NCBI GenBank assembly: GCA_041398965.1 | Contig: JAWKTT010000010.1 | Location: 62,001-126,000 of the forward strand | Length of the DNA: 64,000 bases | From: JAWKTT01 sp041398965 | GTDB taxonomy: Bacteria; Planctomycetota; Planctomycetia; Planctomycetales; Planctomycetaceae | Reading direction: 5' to 3' | Position numbers and translations under genes: made by a program | Part shown: one piece after another, positions 10,154-19,281 of the stretch | How positions within the stretch are numbered: the stretch's first letter is position 1 | Layout: each line of letters begins with the position of its first letter | Notes under the pieces: generated by a model | What the model was told of the DNA's origin: nothing | The model's database searches: none | Seen by the model: only the letters and a program-made list of their open reading frames with translations

Positions 10154-11332
10154 ATGTTGAAGGTAGAAAACGTGTCATCTCACGCCGCACCAGAACCTGG
10201 TTCTGCTCCCAATGTCGATCCCAATGCAACAAAGAGTCAACTGGCCTCGTTGGCAACGAAGTCAGCCACTGGGAGCGATGCGTTGCAAGGAACGCTGACA
10301 TCAGCAGATGCTGTCGCCAAGCTGCAAGAGTCTTACGCCAACTTGAAGCAGGAATTGGCGAAGGTGATTGTTGGTCAGCAAGGGGTGCTCGAAGAGTTGA
10401 TCGTGGCGGTACTGGCGGGGGGGCACTGTCTGATCGTTGGGGTTCCGGGACTCGGAAAAACCCTCATGGTGCGGACATTGGCTGAGACACTGGGATTGTC
10501 GTTCAATCGCATACAATTCACGCCGGACCTGATGCCTGCTGACATCACCGGGACGGAAGTGATTCAAGAAGACAAACTGAGCGGCCTGCGAGAGCTTCGA
10601 TTCTTACATGGCCCGGTCTTCGCAAATATCGTGCTCGCGGACGAAATCAATCGTACGCCGCCAAAGACTCAGGCCGCCTTGCTCGAGGCCATGCAGGAAC
10701 ATCAAGTTACCATCGGCGGGCATCGGCATCCGCTCCCCGAACCATTCTTTGTCTTGGCGACGCAAAACCCGATCGAACAGGAAGGGACGTACCCCCTCCC
10801 CGAAGCCCAGCGAGATCGATTCCTGTTCGAGGTGCGGATTGATTACCCCGAAGAACAGGAAGAGTTCGAGATCGTCCGCCGCACGACTTCGCGAAAGCAT
10901 GCCTCCGTACAGCGGGTGCTTGATGCCGAGACACTGGCCCAGCTTCAGGGACTCGTAAGAGATGTCCCCGTTGCGGATCATGTCATCTACTATGCGATGG
11001 CCCTCGTGCGAGCGACGAGGCGGGCGCAAGGAGAGGTCCCGAAATTCGTTCAGGACTACGTGACGTGGGGAGCGGGTCCCCGAGCGAGCCAGTCGTTGAT
11101 CCTTGCCGCGAAAGGACGAGCAGTGCTGCAAGGGCGAGACTGCGTCGGTATCTCCGACGTTCAGGCCGTGGCCGTGCCGGTGTTGCGTCATCGCGTCATT
11201 ACAAATTTCGCCGCCGAAGCGGACGGCATCACAAGTGATGAAATCGTGCGACGCTTGATTGAGTCGATCCCGACCGATCCCGCCGCTTCGCATCTTGCCG
11301 ATCACCTCGCCCCATTGATTCGGGTTAAGTAG
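10154..11332 (+). CDS. MoxR-family AAA+ ATPase
   Basis: A MoxR ATPase of about 392 residues, a chaperone class that usually works with VWA-domain partners to mature protein complexes. Walker A is GVPGLGKTLMVR near residue 97, Walker B VLADEINRTPPKTQAALLEA near 160, the sensor region ATQNPIEQEGTYPLPEAQRD near 200, and the C-terminal lid domain is complete. The first 60 residues are Ala/Ser-rich and not conserved. The start is uncertain: ATG 10154 is given, GTG 10172 has a closer AAGGTAG, and the frame is open from 10028. No VWA or DUF58 gene is adjacent. It overlaps the convergent symporter gene by 8 bp. Confidence 0.9.
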   Translation: MLKVENVSSHAAPEPGSAPNVDPNATKSQLASLATKSATGSDALQGTLTSADAVAKLQESYANLKQELAKVIVGQQGVLEELIVAVLAGGHCLIVGVPGLGKTLMVRTLAETLGLSFNRIQFTPDLMPADITGTEVIQEDKLSGLRELRFLHGPVFANIVLADEINRTPPKTQAALLEAMQEHQVTIGGHRHPLPEPFFVLATQNPIEQEGTYPLPEAQRDRFLFEVRIDYPEEQEEFEIVRRTTSRKHASVQRVLDAETLAQLQGLVRDVPVADHVIYYAMALVRATRRAQGEVPKFVQDYVTWGAGPRASQSLILAAKGRAVLQGRDCVGISDVQAVAVPVLRHRVITNFAAEADGITSDEIVRRLIESIPTDPAASHLADHLAPLIRVK

Positions 11333-12689
11333 TCGACGCGATCTCGGCAGCGGGAAACGACCGGTCGACAATGGCGGCTCCACACGCATCGCCGAAGACG
11401 TTGACGGTCGTCCGAAAACGGTCGAGCAACCAGTCGACCGGGAGAATCAACGCTTGATATTCCAAAGGGAGCCCGACGGCATTCAAGACGATCAACATCG
11501 TGACGAGGCCCGCTTCCGGAATCCCGGCGGCCCCGATCGCAGCGAGTGTCGCCGTTACTGCAACGACCATTTGTTGTGCCAGCGAAAGGTCTCGGCCGAG
11601 AAACTGCGCGATGAAGATTGCGGCAACTGCTTCATAGAGAGCGGTGCCATCCATGTTGATCGTTGCCCCGAGAGGGAGCACGAAGTCGACCGATTTCCGC
11701 GAAACGCCCGCCCGATCAACGGCACACTCCATCGTCACCGGGAGCGTGGCTGAGGAACTAGCGGTCGAGAAGGCGGTCAACAACGACTGCCCCATCTGCA
11801 CGATGAAGCGGTACGGGTTGCGTCGCGTGATCACCCAGAGAATCAAAGGCAACGTCACGAGCGAATGAATTGCGAGGCCCCCTACGACCGTGACCGAGTA
11901 CCACCATACGAGCTTCATCGTCTGAACGAACGTGTCGTCGAGCATCTCCTTGCCGAACCGACCCGCGACCAGACAGAAGATGCCGAGCGGGGCGAACGCC
12001 ATCACCAGCATCACGAACGCCATCATCGCATGGTTCGCTTGATCGATCACCTTCGTGATGATTTCGACCCGTTCGCCGAGAGTCGTCAGGAGGCCGGCAA
12101 AGACCAGCGAGAAGACAATCAACGGCAACAGGTCCGACTTCGCAGCCGAGTTGAAGAGGTTGTCGGTGAAGATCATTAAACCAAGATTCTTGACGATGCC
12201 GAGTGCTCCACCCTGTTCGACAGTCTCTCGATTCTCTTTGATCTTTTCGGCGTTCGCTTCATTCTGCACGATGGCCTCGGCCTGTGCGCGGTCGATATCG
12301 GCCCCCCCTGGTTTCAAGAGGTTCACCATTGCGAGACCGAGGAACACCGCGAGGACCGTCGTCGCGAGATAAAACGTGATGGCCACGAATCCGGGGCGTC
12401 CGAGTTTGCGGACATCCCCCATCCCGAGCACCCCGGACATCACCGACAACACGACCAACGGCACGACCAACATCTTCAGCACGCGCAGGAAGATTTCTCC
12501 TCCAAAGCTGATGGCCTCGAAGATCCCTTTCAGAGTCTCCTCGCGGGTGGTGAATTCGTCTGTCCCCTTCTCGAACCCCGAAAGGCCGATGATCGGTACG
12601 AAGATCGACACGCTGATCGCCAGCACAATGGCAACGATGATCCACAGAGTCAGATGTCCGCCGGATTTTCGGTCTGAGGACTCGGTCAT
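11325..12689 (-). CDS. dicarboxylate/amino acid:cation symporter (DAACS family)
   Basis: A 454-residue secondary transporter that couples uptake of dicarboxylates or acidic amino acids (glutamate, aspartate, C4-dicarboxylates) to Na+ or H+. About eight membrane helices are visible. Family signatures are the serine-rich hairpin TASSSATLPVTMECA near residue 310, the metal/substrate motif NMDGTALYE near 345, and AAGIPEAGLVTMLIVLNAVG near 390. A hydrophilic insertion of about 40 residues (QAEAIVQNEANAEKIKENRE) follows the third helix, as in some DAACS proteins. It cannot be assigned to GltP or DctA. Its 3' end overlaps moxR by 8 bp. Confidence 0.9.
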   Translation of the reverse strand: MTESSDRKSGGHLTLWIIVAIVLAISVSIFVPIIGLSGFEKGTDEFTTREETLKGIFEAISFGGEIFLRVLKMLVVPLVVLSVMSGVLGMGDVRKLGRPGFVAITFYLATTVLAVFLGLAMVNLLKPGGADIDRAQAEAIVQNEANAEKIKENRETVEQGGALGIVKNLGLMIFTDNLFNSAAKSDLLPLIVFSLVFAGLLTTLGERVEIITKVIDQANHAMMAFVMLVMAFAPLGIFCLVAGRFGKEMLDDTFVQTMKLVWWYSVTVVGGLAIHSLVTLPLILWVITRRNPYRFIVQMGQSLLTAFSTASSSATLPVTMECAVDRAGVSRKSVDFVLPLGATINMDGTALYEAVAAIFIAQFLGRDLSLAQQMVVAVTATLAAIGAAGIPEAGLVTMLIVLNAVGLPLEYQALILPVDWLLDRFRTTVNVFGDACGAAIVDRSFPAAEIASTT

Positions 12690-12734
12690 TGTATGGTCTC
12701 CAGTGAATGTCGAATGAGGAAGTCGTCCCGGCGA

Positions 12735-13472
12735 CTACTCTCCTTCATGAACGAGGGTGCCGATCTTCTCGCCCGCGACGGCCCGTTCGATATTCCCTTC
12801 GACCTGAAAGTTGAAGACCAGGATTGGAATTCCATGCTCCATGCAGTGATGGATCGCCTGGGCATCCATGACTTGAAGGTTTTTATTCAGCACTTCGCGA
12901 TAAGTAATGTCCGAGTACCGGACCGCATGGGGGTTCTTGACCGGGTCTTCGGAATAGACGCCGTCGACCTTGGTTGCTTTCAGCACCGCATCGGCTCCGA
13001 TCTCGCGGGCACGCAGGGCCGCCGCGGTATCGGTCGTGACGAACGGGCTCCCAGTCCCCGCCGCCAGAATGACGACGCGTCCCTTTTCCAAATGCCGGAC
13101 ACAACGACGCCGAATGAACGGTTCGGCAACTCCTTCCATACGAATCGCCGACATCAGCCGCGTCGGGACACCGGCGTTCTCTAAGGCATCCTGCAACGCC
13201 AGTCCGTTGATGACCGTGGCGAGCATCCCCATATAGTGAGCGGTCGACGCATGAATGGACGCACTCACTTCGGCAAACTGCTTGCCACGCAGGATGTTTC
13301 CGCCCCCGCAGACGATCGCGAGTTCGACCCCCATGTCGACAACTCGCTTGAGTTGCAGAGCCAAGGTGGCCACTTGCGTCATGGTAATCCCACCTTCTCG
13401 CTCGCGACAAAAGCTCTCGCCGCTCAACTTCAAGATGATTCGTTTGTAAGCCAGTGGCGATCCGTCCGTCAT
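12735..13472 (-). CDS. pyrH: UMP kinase
   Basis: Bacterial UMP kinase (amino acid kinase fold), which makes UDP from UMP and ATP in pyrimidine synthesis; cytoplasmic hexamer. Seen: KLSGESF at the N-terminus, VCGGGNILRG near residue 60, TGSPFVTTDTAAALRA near 145, ADAVLKATKVDGVYSEDP, and the VFNF segment near the end. The length of 245 residues is normal. ATG 13472 is preceded by GGAGAAGGAT at good spacing; the frame is open to 13511 but the extra residues are not conserved. In many bacteria pyrH follows rpsB-tsf. Here it lies just upstream of the symporter gene on the same strand and no tsf is present. Confidence 0.93.
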   Translation of the reverse strand: MTDGSPLAYKRIILKLSGESFCREREGGITMTQVATLALQLKRVVDMGVELAIVCGGGNILRGKQFAEVSASIHASTAHYMGMLATVINGLALQDALENAGVPTRLMSAIRMEGVAEPFIRRRCVRHLEKGRVVILAAGTGSPFVTTDTAAALRAREIGADAVLKATKVDGVYSEDPVKNPHAVRYSDITYREVLNKNLQVMDAQAIHHCMEHGIPILVFNFQVEGNIERAVAGEKIGTLVHEGE

Positions 13473-13892
13473 GTTGCATCCTTCTCCGGTCAATGAACTG
13501 GTCTGCGGCAACCCGCACGACCAAGGGGAAATCGATCTACCATTACCAATGATGACGCTGCGTCACCACCCTCCGCATTCTAGAGACTCCCCTGCCCCGA
13601 TGCGACACGACACTTCGGCGAGCACAGGGATTTCGGGGACACTCCCCACGTGACGAGTCCCCCCACTCGGACGAAAGACGCGTGAGGCACGTCGACACGA
13701 TGCCAACCGGCAAGGCGTGGCCCTCGGCCCGCGTTGAAGGGGCGGCATCGCAAGATTCGTCCCAACTCACATCACACTGATCCTGTTGCAAACAGCGTTT
13801 CGACTGGACAGTGACTGAGGAGTCTGAGAACCTGCGGGACGTGGGGAGGGGGTGTGGTGATCTGGTCTTGTTGAAGAAGGTGCGTCGTCGTC
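13473..13892. other. divergent intergenic region
   Basis: A 420-bp space between pyrH and gmd, expected to hold both promoters. Open frames on the minus strand here give Arg/Ser-rich, non-protein-like translations. No repeat or RNA gene was recognised. Confidence 0.45.
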
Positions 13893-14927
13893 ATGTCGCG
13901 TGGAAGTTTTGCAGAGTCACCAGTCGCGTTAATCACTGGCGTGACGGGCCAAGATGGCTCCTATCTCGCCGAGTTTTTGCTCGAGAAGGGATACACTGTC
14001 TGGGGGATGGTGCGGCGGAGTTCGACCTCAAATACCGAGCGGATCGAGCATCTACTGCAAACGTCAATCCCTCCTGAGAAGTCGTTAAACCTCTGCTTCG
14101 GAGATTTGGCAGACGCTGCTTCGCTCGTTACGGCGATTCGGACGATTCGCCCGACCGAAGTGTACAACCTTGCGGCTCAGTCGCACGTGGGGGTGTCGTT
14201 TCAGATGCCGGAGTATACAGCCGACATCACGGGTTTGGGTGCGGTGAGGATGTTGCAGGCGATCCGAGAGCTTGGGCTGCCGACGCGGTTTTATCAGGCG
14301 TCTTCATCGGAGATGTTTGGCCGAGCCCCCTCTCCCCAGAACGAAGCGACGCCGATCAATCCCTGTAATCCTTACGGAGCCGCCAAGGCGCTCGCCCTTC
14401 ATGTCAGCAGGATTTATCGAGAGAGTTACGGTCTGTATGCGGCGAACGGGATACTGTTCAACCACGAGTCCCCCCGTCGCGGGGAGACCTTTGTCACTCG
14501 CAAGATCACCCTTGCGGTCGGGAGGATTGCTCGAGGAAGCAGCGAACCTTTACGACTGGGAAACTTGGACTCCTGTCGTGATTGGGGCTTTGCTGGGGAC
14601 TATGTCGAGGCGATGTGGCGCATGTTGCAGTTGCCCGAGCCGGACGACTTCGTGATCGCAACGGGAGAGACACATTCGGTCCGCGAGTTCTGCGAGTTAG
14701 CATTCGCCCATGCCGGACTGCCGATTCATTGGGAGGGGACCGGATTGGAAGAACAGGGGCGGAGTGCTGACGGGCGACTCCTCGTGACGATCGACCCTCA
14801 GTATTTCCGCCCACGCGACATCGACCAACTCCTGGGTGACGCCTCTCATGCGCGGGCGAAACTCGGTTGGGAGCCGTCCGTCACCTTCACCGAACTCGTC
14901 CGTATGATGGTCGATGCCGACCTGTAA
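13893..14927 (+). CDS. gmd: GDP-mannose 4,6-dehydratase
   Basis: A 344-residue extended SDR enzyme converting GDP-mannose to GDP-4-keto-6-deoxymannose, the precursor of fucose and rhamnose residues of surface glycans. The N-terminal Rossmann motif is ALITGVTGQDGSYLAEFLL. The catalytic region shows YQASSSEMFG and NPYGAAKALA with the YxxxK pair. The substrate part shows FNHESPRRGETFVTRKI and NLDSCRDWGFAGDYVEAMW. These are Gmd-specific. AAGGTG stands about ten bases before the ATG. No fucose synthase or other glycan gene is adjacent, so its pathway partners lie elsewhere. Confidence 0.92.
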   Translation: MSRGSFAESPVALITGVTGQDGSYLAEFLLEKGYTVWGMVRRSSTSNTERIEHLLQTSIPPEKSLNLCFGDLADAASLVTAIRTIRPTEVYNLAAQSHVGVSFQMPEYTADITGLGAVRMLQAIRELGLPTRFYQASSSEMFGRAPSPQNEATPINPCNPYGAAKALALHVSRIYRESYGLYAANGILFNHESPRRGETFVTRKITLAVGRIARGSSEPLRLGNLDSCRDWGFAGDYVEAMWRMLQLPEPDDFVIATGETHSVREFCELAFAHAGLPIHWEGTGLEEQGRSADGRLLVTIDPQYFRPRDIDQLLGDASHARAKLGWEPSVTFTELVRMMVDADL

Positions 14928-14944
14928 ATTTCACTGGGCGAGCG

Positions 14945-14996
14945 GGGGACGTGAGTCCCCTGTTTCAGGGCGCAGGCGCTCACCGCTTGCCTGAAA
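14945..14996. terminator. paired hairpins between convergent genes
   Basis: Two inverted repeats: GGGGAC/GTCCCC around a GTGA loop at 14945-14960, and TTTCAGG/CCTGAAA at 14963-14996 enclosing an imperfect inner stem. They lie between the convergent gmd and dapA-like genes. There is no long T tract, so this may be a dispersed palindromic repeat rather than a classical terminator. Confidence 0.35.
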
Positions 14997-15009
14997 TCAC
15001 TGGCGACGT

Positions 15010-16075
15010 TCAGGTGCCGAGGCCGCGGGCGCGGAGTTCGGCAAGAACCTTCTGCACGATCGAGCTGATCTCGTCAGGGGCGGGGTTGTTGTCAGCCTGA
15101 CAGCCAGTGAGGGTTCGCAAGTGGGCGGGAGAACAGCCTCCGACCGGTTGATCGGTGAAGCCGTGGGCCGAGAGTAGACATTGCAGAGTGACGCTCAGTT
15201 CTGACAGGTCGTCGCGTTGCTCATCGAGCATCGGCTGACGCCCACTTCCCATGTTGAAGCCACGCAAATTGGCGGCTGCTCGAAACCCTTCCGGGAACTC
15301 GGAATGGTAAATCATGGTGTCGAACAAGGTGACCAAGTCGTACTGAATTCGGCGGGCTTCCTCGATTTGCAGGCTCATCGTGAGGTCGTACAGCTTGCGA
15401 GTCAGTTCTGGGACAACACCGCTGGAGGCATTGGTTCCGCCGTCGCAGCCGAGCAGCAACATCGGCATCAGGGCGGCATCCCAGCCGGTGAGAAAAGCGA
15501 ATTCGGGGCGATTGGGCCGGACCGCCTGGATCATCCGGATCATGTGGGGAAGATCGCCTGATGAATCTTTGATAGCAACGATTCGTTCGCACTCTTCGCT
15601 GAGCCGTTGCACCGTCGGGACATCAATCGGACTGGCAAACATCGGGATGTTGTACAGGGTGACATCGATTGGGGAGTTTTGGCCGATCTCTCGAAAGTAG
15701 GCGAAGACCGACTTCGGTCCCAACTTGTAGTAGAACGGAGCGACGATGGCGACCGCTCTGACCCCGAGGCTGTGATAGTGCTCGCAGCGGGCTCCGAATC
15801 GTCTCTTTGACGTTTGCTTCTGCTGCCCCCGCAGAATTGGAACTCAGCCCGTGTCTGATCGAAGCAGCCAATTTGCCGCAATGCGTCTCCGTTCCTCGAC
15901 CGAAGAGCAGGGTGAACTCGCCAGTCGACCCGTTTAAGGGTACAACCCATGCACTCCCCGGTCGATCAGCCGGTCCACATATCGCCTCAGTTCCTCTTCG
16001 TTAATGCTCCCATCCGCCAAACGGGGACAGGTACATGGGTAAAGATGCCTTGCACAATCGGGCGTTAGCGGACAT
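15010..16075 (-). CDS. DapA/NanA-family aldolase, frame-disrupted as read
   Basis: A class I aldolase of the dihydrodipicolinate synthase / N-acetylneuraminate lyase family. The C-terminal two thirds (from 15723 down) are intact: TLYNIPMFASP with the YNxP motif, VAIKDSSGD with the Schiff-base lysine, and TGWDAALMPMLLLGCDGG. The N-terminal third must be joined across several single-base breaks (near 16015, 15945, 15915 and 15795). Joined pieces read VQGIFTHVPVPV, NEEELRRYVDRLIDRGVHGL, GSTGEFTLL and SLGVRAVAIVAPFYYK. The start near 16075 is approximate. About 90 residues at the C-terminus extend beyond the usual length. The substrate is unknown. Confidence 0.75.
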
Positions 16076-16225
16076 GGCAAAAGACTCAACCAGAAAGCGA
16101 TGGGATACTATAGTATCAGCGGTATGCTCAGGTAGGTTATCGACTGTCTGCGGGTGTAGAAAACTGCAGGCAGGATTTGGGCGAACAAGAAAGAATCCCC
16201 GACTCGGTGGCCGACAACTCTGTCT

Positions 16226-17314
16226 CTAAGCTGACGTATCTTTGTCGGCACCAAGGCACGCCAACTGTTGCAGAGTTGCCGTGGTGACTGGCGGTTAATG
16301 AGCAGGACCAGACGAGAAAGAACATCGAAAGTTTCGGACGGCTTGTTCTGCAGGGATGACCCGTGACAAACCAGCACCTTTGGACGCAGCAGAGCCGCCT
16401 GAGGTTGTTCTGAACGAGATCGTTTGACCAGTTGTCGCAGTTCTTCACTGGTGACAACACCGACTCCTTCTGTCGGGGTGAGGAAGGTTTGCAGGTCTGG
16501 CGAATGTCAGAAAGTTGCTGTCGAAAGGCGACGGCGATGTCCGTCAGGTCGGGACGATGTTTTTGCTCGGCCTCGATCAACCTGATCGCGCGTTCGGCGA
16601 CCCCTAGAGCAAGTGCAGACGTGGCGACCGAACCAGTTCCCCCGGCCCCCGCCGCATCACTTGGTGAACCGGACCGTGCAACAAGTAGTCGAGAGGCAGC
16701 CGAACATTGTTGAGAGTGACACTTGCCGTTTGCGATGCAGTCAATGCGAGCAAGCGGGCCGCAGGCGCGACCTGGACACCGCAAGTCTCCATTGGCGGTG
16801 CCACGAGTACCTGTCGCCCATCTTCAACGGTTCCGCCGGTCACCATCGGGTTTGGCGATACGGCCGCTGTCGCGAAGACGTCCCGTCAAGCAACATCCCA
16901 TCGCCGTCGACTTTCACCTGAACGACAGGTTGCCTCAAGTGTTGCCGTGTCGAAGGTGGAGGAAATTCCAACAGTCGCAAAGGACCGACCGGCGACAAGG
17001 TCGGCAGGGATTCGAGGCTGCACGGGTGCTCTGGGGTGACGTGACGATGCGTTGACAGGCGGCATGAAACTGCGTCAGTACGAAGGTCGTTGTCAAGCAG
17101 ACAGCGGCCATCTGCTGATAGGCGTCAAGGAGCCAGGCGGTTGTACGCGATGTCCCCCCATCGTCAACAGGAATTGTCCAACCTGTCGCTCCGACGTGTT
17201 GCAGCCATTAGAGAATTGAACGTTTCCCCAGTCGCCGTTCTCGTGCAACGACACTGCAGCCTCTTGCAGAGTTTGCAGGGAATCGTCAACAGAAGATCGA
17301 GGAACGCGAAGCAT
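16226..17314 (-). CDS. acyl-CoA dehydrogenase-like protein, heavily frame-disrupted as read
   Basis: No single frame spans the gene, but pieces from all three minus frames line up in acyl-CoA dehydrogenase order. The N-terminal helical domain shows DDSLQTLQEAAVSLHENGDW, ATGWTIPVDDGG and CLTTTFVLTQFHAACQRI. The middle domain shows MVTGGTVEDGRQVLVAPPME and LLALTASQTASVTLNNVRLP. The C-terminal helices show GSVATSALALGVAERAIRLI, then GFVTGHP and FFLVWSC. Reassembled length is about 360 residues, normal for flavin-dependent acyl-CoA dehydrogenases. Many indels, and probably substitutions, are needed. Neighbours on both sides are also damaged, so local sequence error is the best explanation. Confidence 0.6.
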
Positions 17315-17426
17315 TCGATGCAGCAGGGTGAGGTAACAAGGAAGGAGACACCCACGAAAAGCTCCCCGGAGGTGACCCCGGAGTTGATCAATCTCGACAG
17401 AATGTTTGAGGATCAGGTTGATGCCG

Positions 17427-17752
17427 TTATAATCCTTGAAACTTCTTGAGGGCAGTGACGCGGACAGCGCGGCGGCTGGCTTAGCAGTTCCCATCGCCCA
17501 TTTCGCCGGTGAACGGGTTCTTACGCATTCCTGCTGGAACAGCAGGCTTAGCGCGAACCTTCAGCTTCATCAGTCAGGAACGTTACGAACAGACCCGGAC
17601 CCTTCTTGCCGAGTTGCTGCCCGATCAGACCTGCCAGAAATTCGAAGACGGCGTTGACGTCCTTCTTCGTAAACCGGTTTTTCTGCCAAGGCAGTCAGAA
17701 CTTCTGTCTTTGTCATTGCTTTCGCTGACGATGCTGCAGCCGCTTTTGCCAT
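17427..17752 (-). CDS. HU/IHF-like DNA-binding protein, frame-disrupted as read
   Basis: A small basic histone-like protein. The start is clear: ATG 17752 (or 17755) after AAAGGAACC, giving MAKAAAASSAKAMTKTEVL, then TALAEKTGL. Joined frames continue KKDVNAVFEFLAGLIGQQLG, KGPGLFV, KPAVPAG, then a NPFTGE motif and end ALKKFQGL before TAA at 17427-17429. This matches the HU-like proteins of planctomycetes, whose C-terminal part carries an NPFTGE-type segment and a KxxK-rich end. Expected length is about 108 residues. At least two indels break it. It probably compacts or bends DNA. Confidence 0.7.
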
Positions 17753-18021
17753 CATGGTTCCTTTCAATGGAATTCGTGTTGATTTGCCCATATACCCCGA
17801 GTGGACGGTGAGGATAGTAGAACGGGGTGAGTTTCGTCTGTCAATTCCCGCAAAATTGGAAAGCCCACATTTTTTTACCCTTTTTTATGCCGAGATTTGA
17901 TGTTTTTCGTGACACATGTCCCCCAACTGCTATCCGAAGACAAGGCTCAGCCCCCAAATGTCGTCTCGAGTCGCAACTTCCAGCCGACTTTCGAATCCTC
18001 TCAGCAAAGGTACGACCAGGG

Positions 18022-19281
18022 CTACGACTCCGAGGTCTGACGGGTAACAATCGCCCGTAATTTGTCCCGACCGTTCGTGTCGAACACCTTGAAAGAGTGC
18101 TCCATCCAGTTCACGGTGTCCCCAATTTGAGGGAAGCGTTCGAGCTGTTCTTGAAACAGGCCGTTGACAGTGACCGACTCGTCGTCGTCGGCGTCATATT
18201 CGAGCTCCAATTTTCTCGCGAGATAGCGCAACGTCGTCAGACCATCAACATGCCATGTCCCCGGTGCAACCTCCAGGACTGGTTCTCGTTGCAAGAGTCG
18301 TCGGGCACGGCTTGGTTCGGGAGCGAGAACGGTGTCGAGCAAATCCTCTTCTGCCAAGACGCCGACCGTCTCGCCATACTCGCTGACCACAACTGCCATG
18401 CGGCAATGTTCCTCCTGAAATCGCTGTAGAACATCGGCCAAGGTCGCACACCACGGGACATGAATCACCGGTTCAGCAAACTGCTCCAAGTTCGCAGCCA
18501 CCACTTCAAAGCGAGCATGCAGAGCAACCACGCCACCAATTTCGCCCGGTTCTCCCTCTTGGAGAAACAAGTAGTCGATTCCCTTCATTTGTCCCACAAT
18601 GTCCTTCAAGCCAACGGGAGGCTTGAAGACCACATAACTCCCGCGGGGGCGCATCGCTTCTTCAGCGGTAATTTGTGAGAGATTCAATATGCGATGCAAC
18701 ACGTCTCGCTCGAATGGCACAATCCCCTGGCCGGCAGGCAACGACTCGAGCGCCCGTTCAAGGTCATCGGCATCGAGATAGTTTTCCGCCTTCAGGTTCG
18801 GCCAAAACGCCCGACGAATCCCGACGGTGATGCCCGCAAGCATCGGCATGATCGGCGACACGATGCGGACCGAAAATGCCAGTGGCCACGCAACCATCTC
18901 GGCAATTCGTTGTCGATACAGCACCGCAAGACTCTTGGGAAGCACTTCACCCCCGAGAATCAGTCCCCCAACGCTGACCACTCCGACAATCCCCGCAGTC
19001 CCCGTATGACCGGCGTTCACAAGGCCTCGAGATGTGATGAGGCTGATCGCAAAGAACGACAGGTTGACCAGCAGGTTCCAGAACAACACCGCAGTCAGCA
19101 GTCGATCAGGGTCCTTGAGCAACTCGGCGGCCACACGTTCTCGTGGGCGTCCGACCTGCATCAGTCGCAGTTCGTCGCGGGAGAGGTAGAACAGAGCCGT
19201 CTCACTGCCGGAGAAAAAAGCCGACACGCCGATCAAACCGATCATGGCTCCGAATTCGGGGAGCCAGGGCCAGAGGTTCAT
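18022..19281 (-). CDS. CNNM/CorC-type membrane protein (DUF21, CBS pair, CorC_HlyC)
   Basis: 419 residues in the order DUF21 transmembrane domain (about 1-190), CBS-domain region (about 205-325) and CorC_HlyC domain (about 335-415). The N-terminal helix contains FFSGSETALFYLSRDELRL, the DUF21 signature, and GGEVLPKSLAVLYRQRI follows. The CBS part includes EEHCRMAVVVSEYGETVGVL and the C-terminal domain includes VNGLFQEQLERFPQIGDTV. Family members are linked to Mg2+/Co2+ efflux or resistance; transport by this one is inferred. It overlaps the upstream ABC-2 permease gene by 4 bp, so the two are probably co-transcribed. Confidence 0.87.
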   Translation of the reverse strand: MNLWPWLPEFGAMIGLIGVSAFFSGSETALFYLSRDELRLMQVGRPRERVAAELLKDPDRLLTAVLFWNLLVNLSFFAISLITSRGLVNAGHTGTAGIVGVVSVGGLILGGEVLPKSLAVLYRQRIAEMVAWPLAFSVRIVSPIMPMLAGITVGIRRAFWPNLKAENYLDADDLERALESLPAGQGIVPFERDVLHRILNLSQITAEEAMRPRGSYVVFKPPVGLKDIVGQMKGIDYLFLQEGEPGEIGGVVALHARFEVVAANLEQFAEPVIHVPWCATLADVLQRFQEEHCRMAVVVSEYGETVGVLAEEDLLDTVLAPEPSRARRLLQREPVLEVAPGTWHVDGLTTLRYLARKLELEYDADDDESVTVNGLFQEQLERFPQIGDTVNWMEHSFKVFDTNGRDKLRAIVTRQTSES

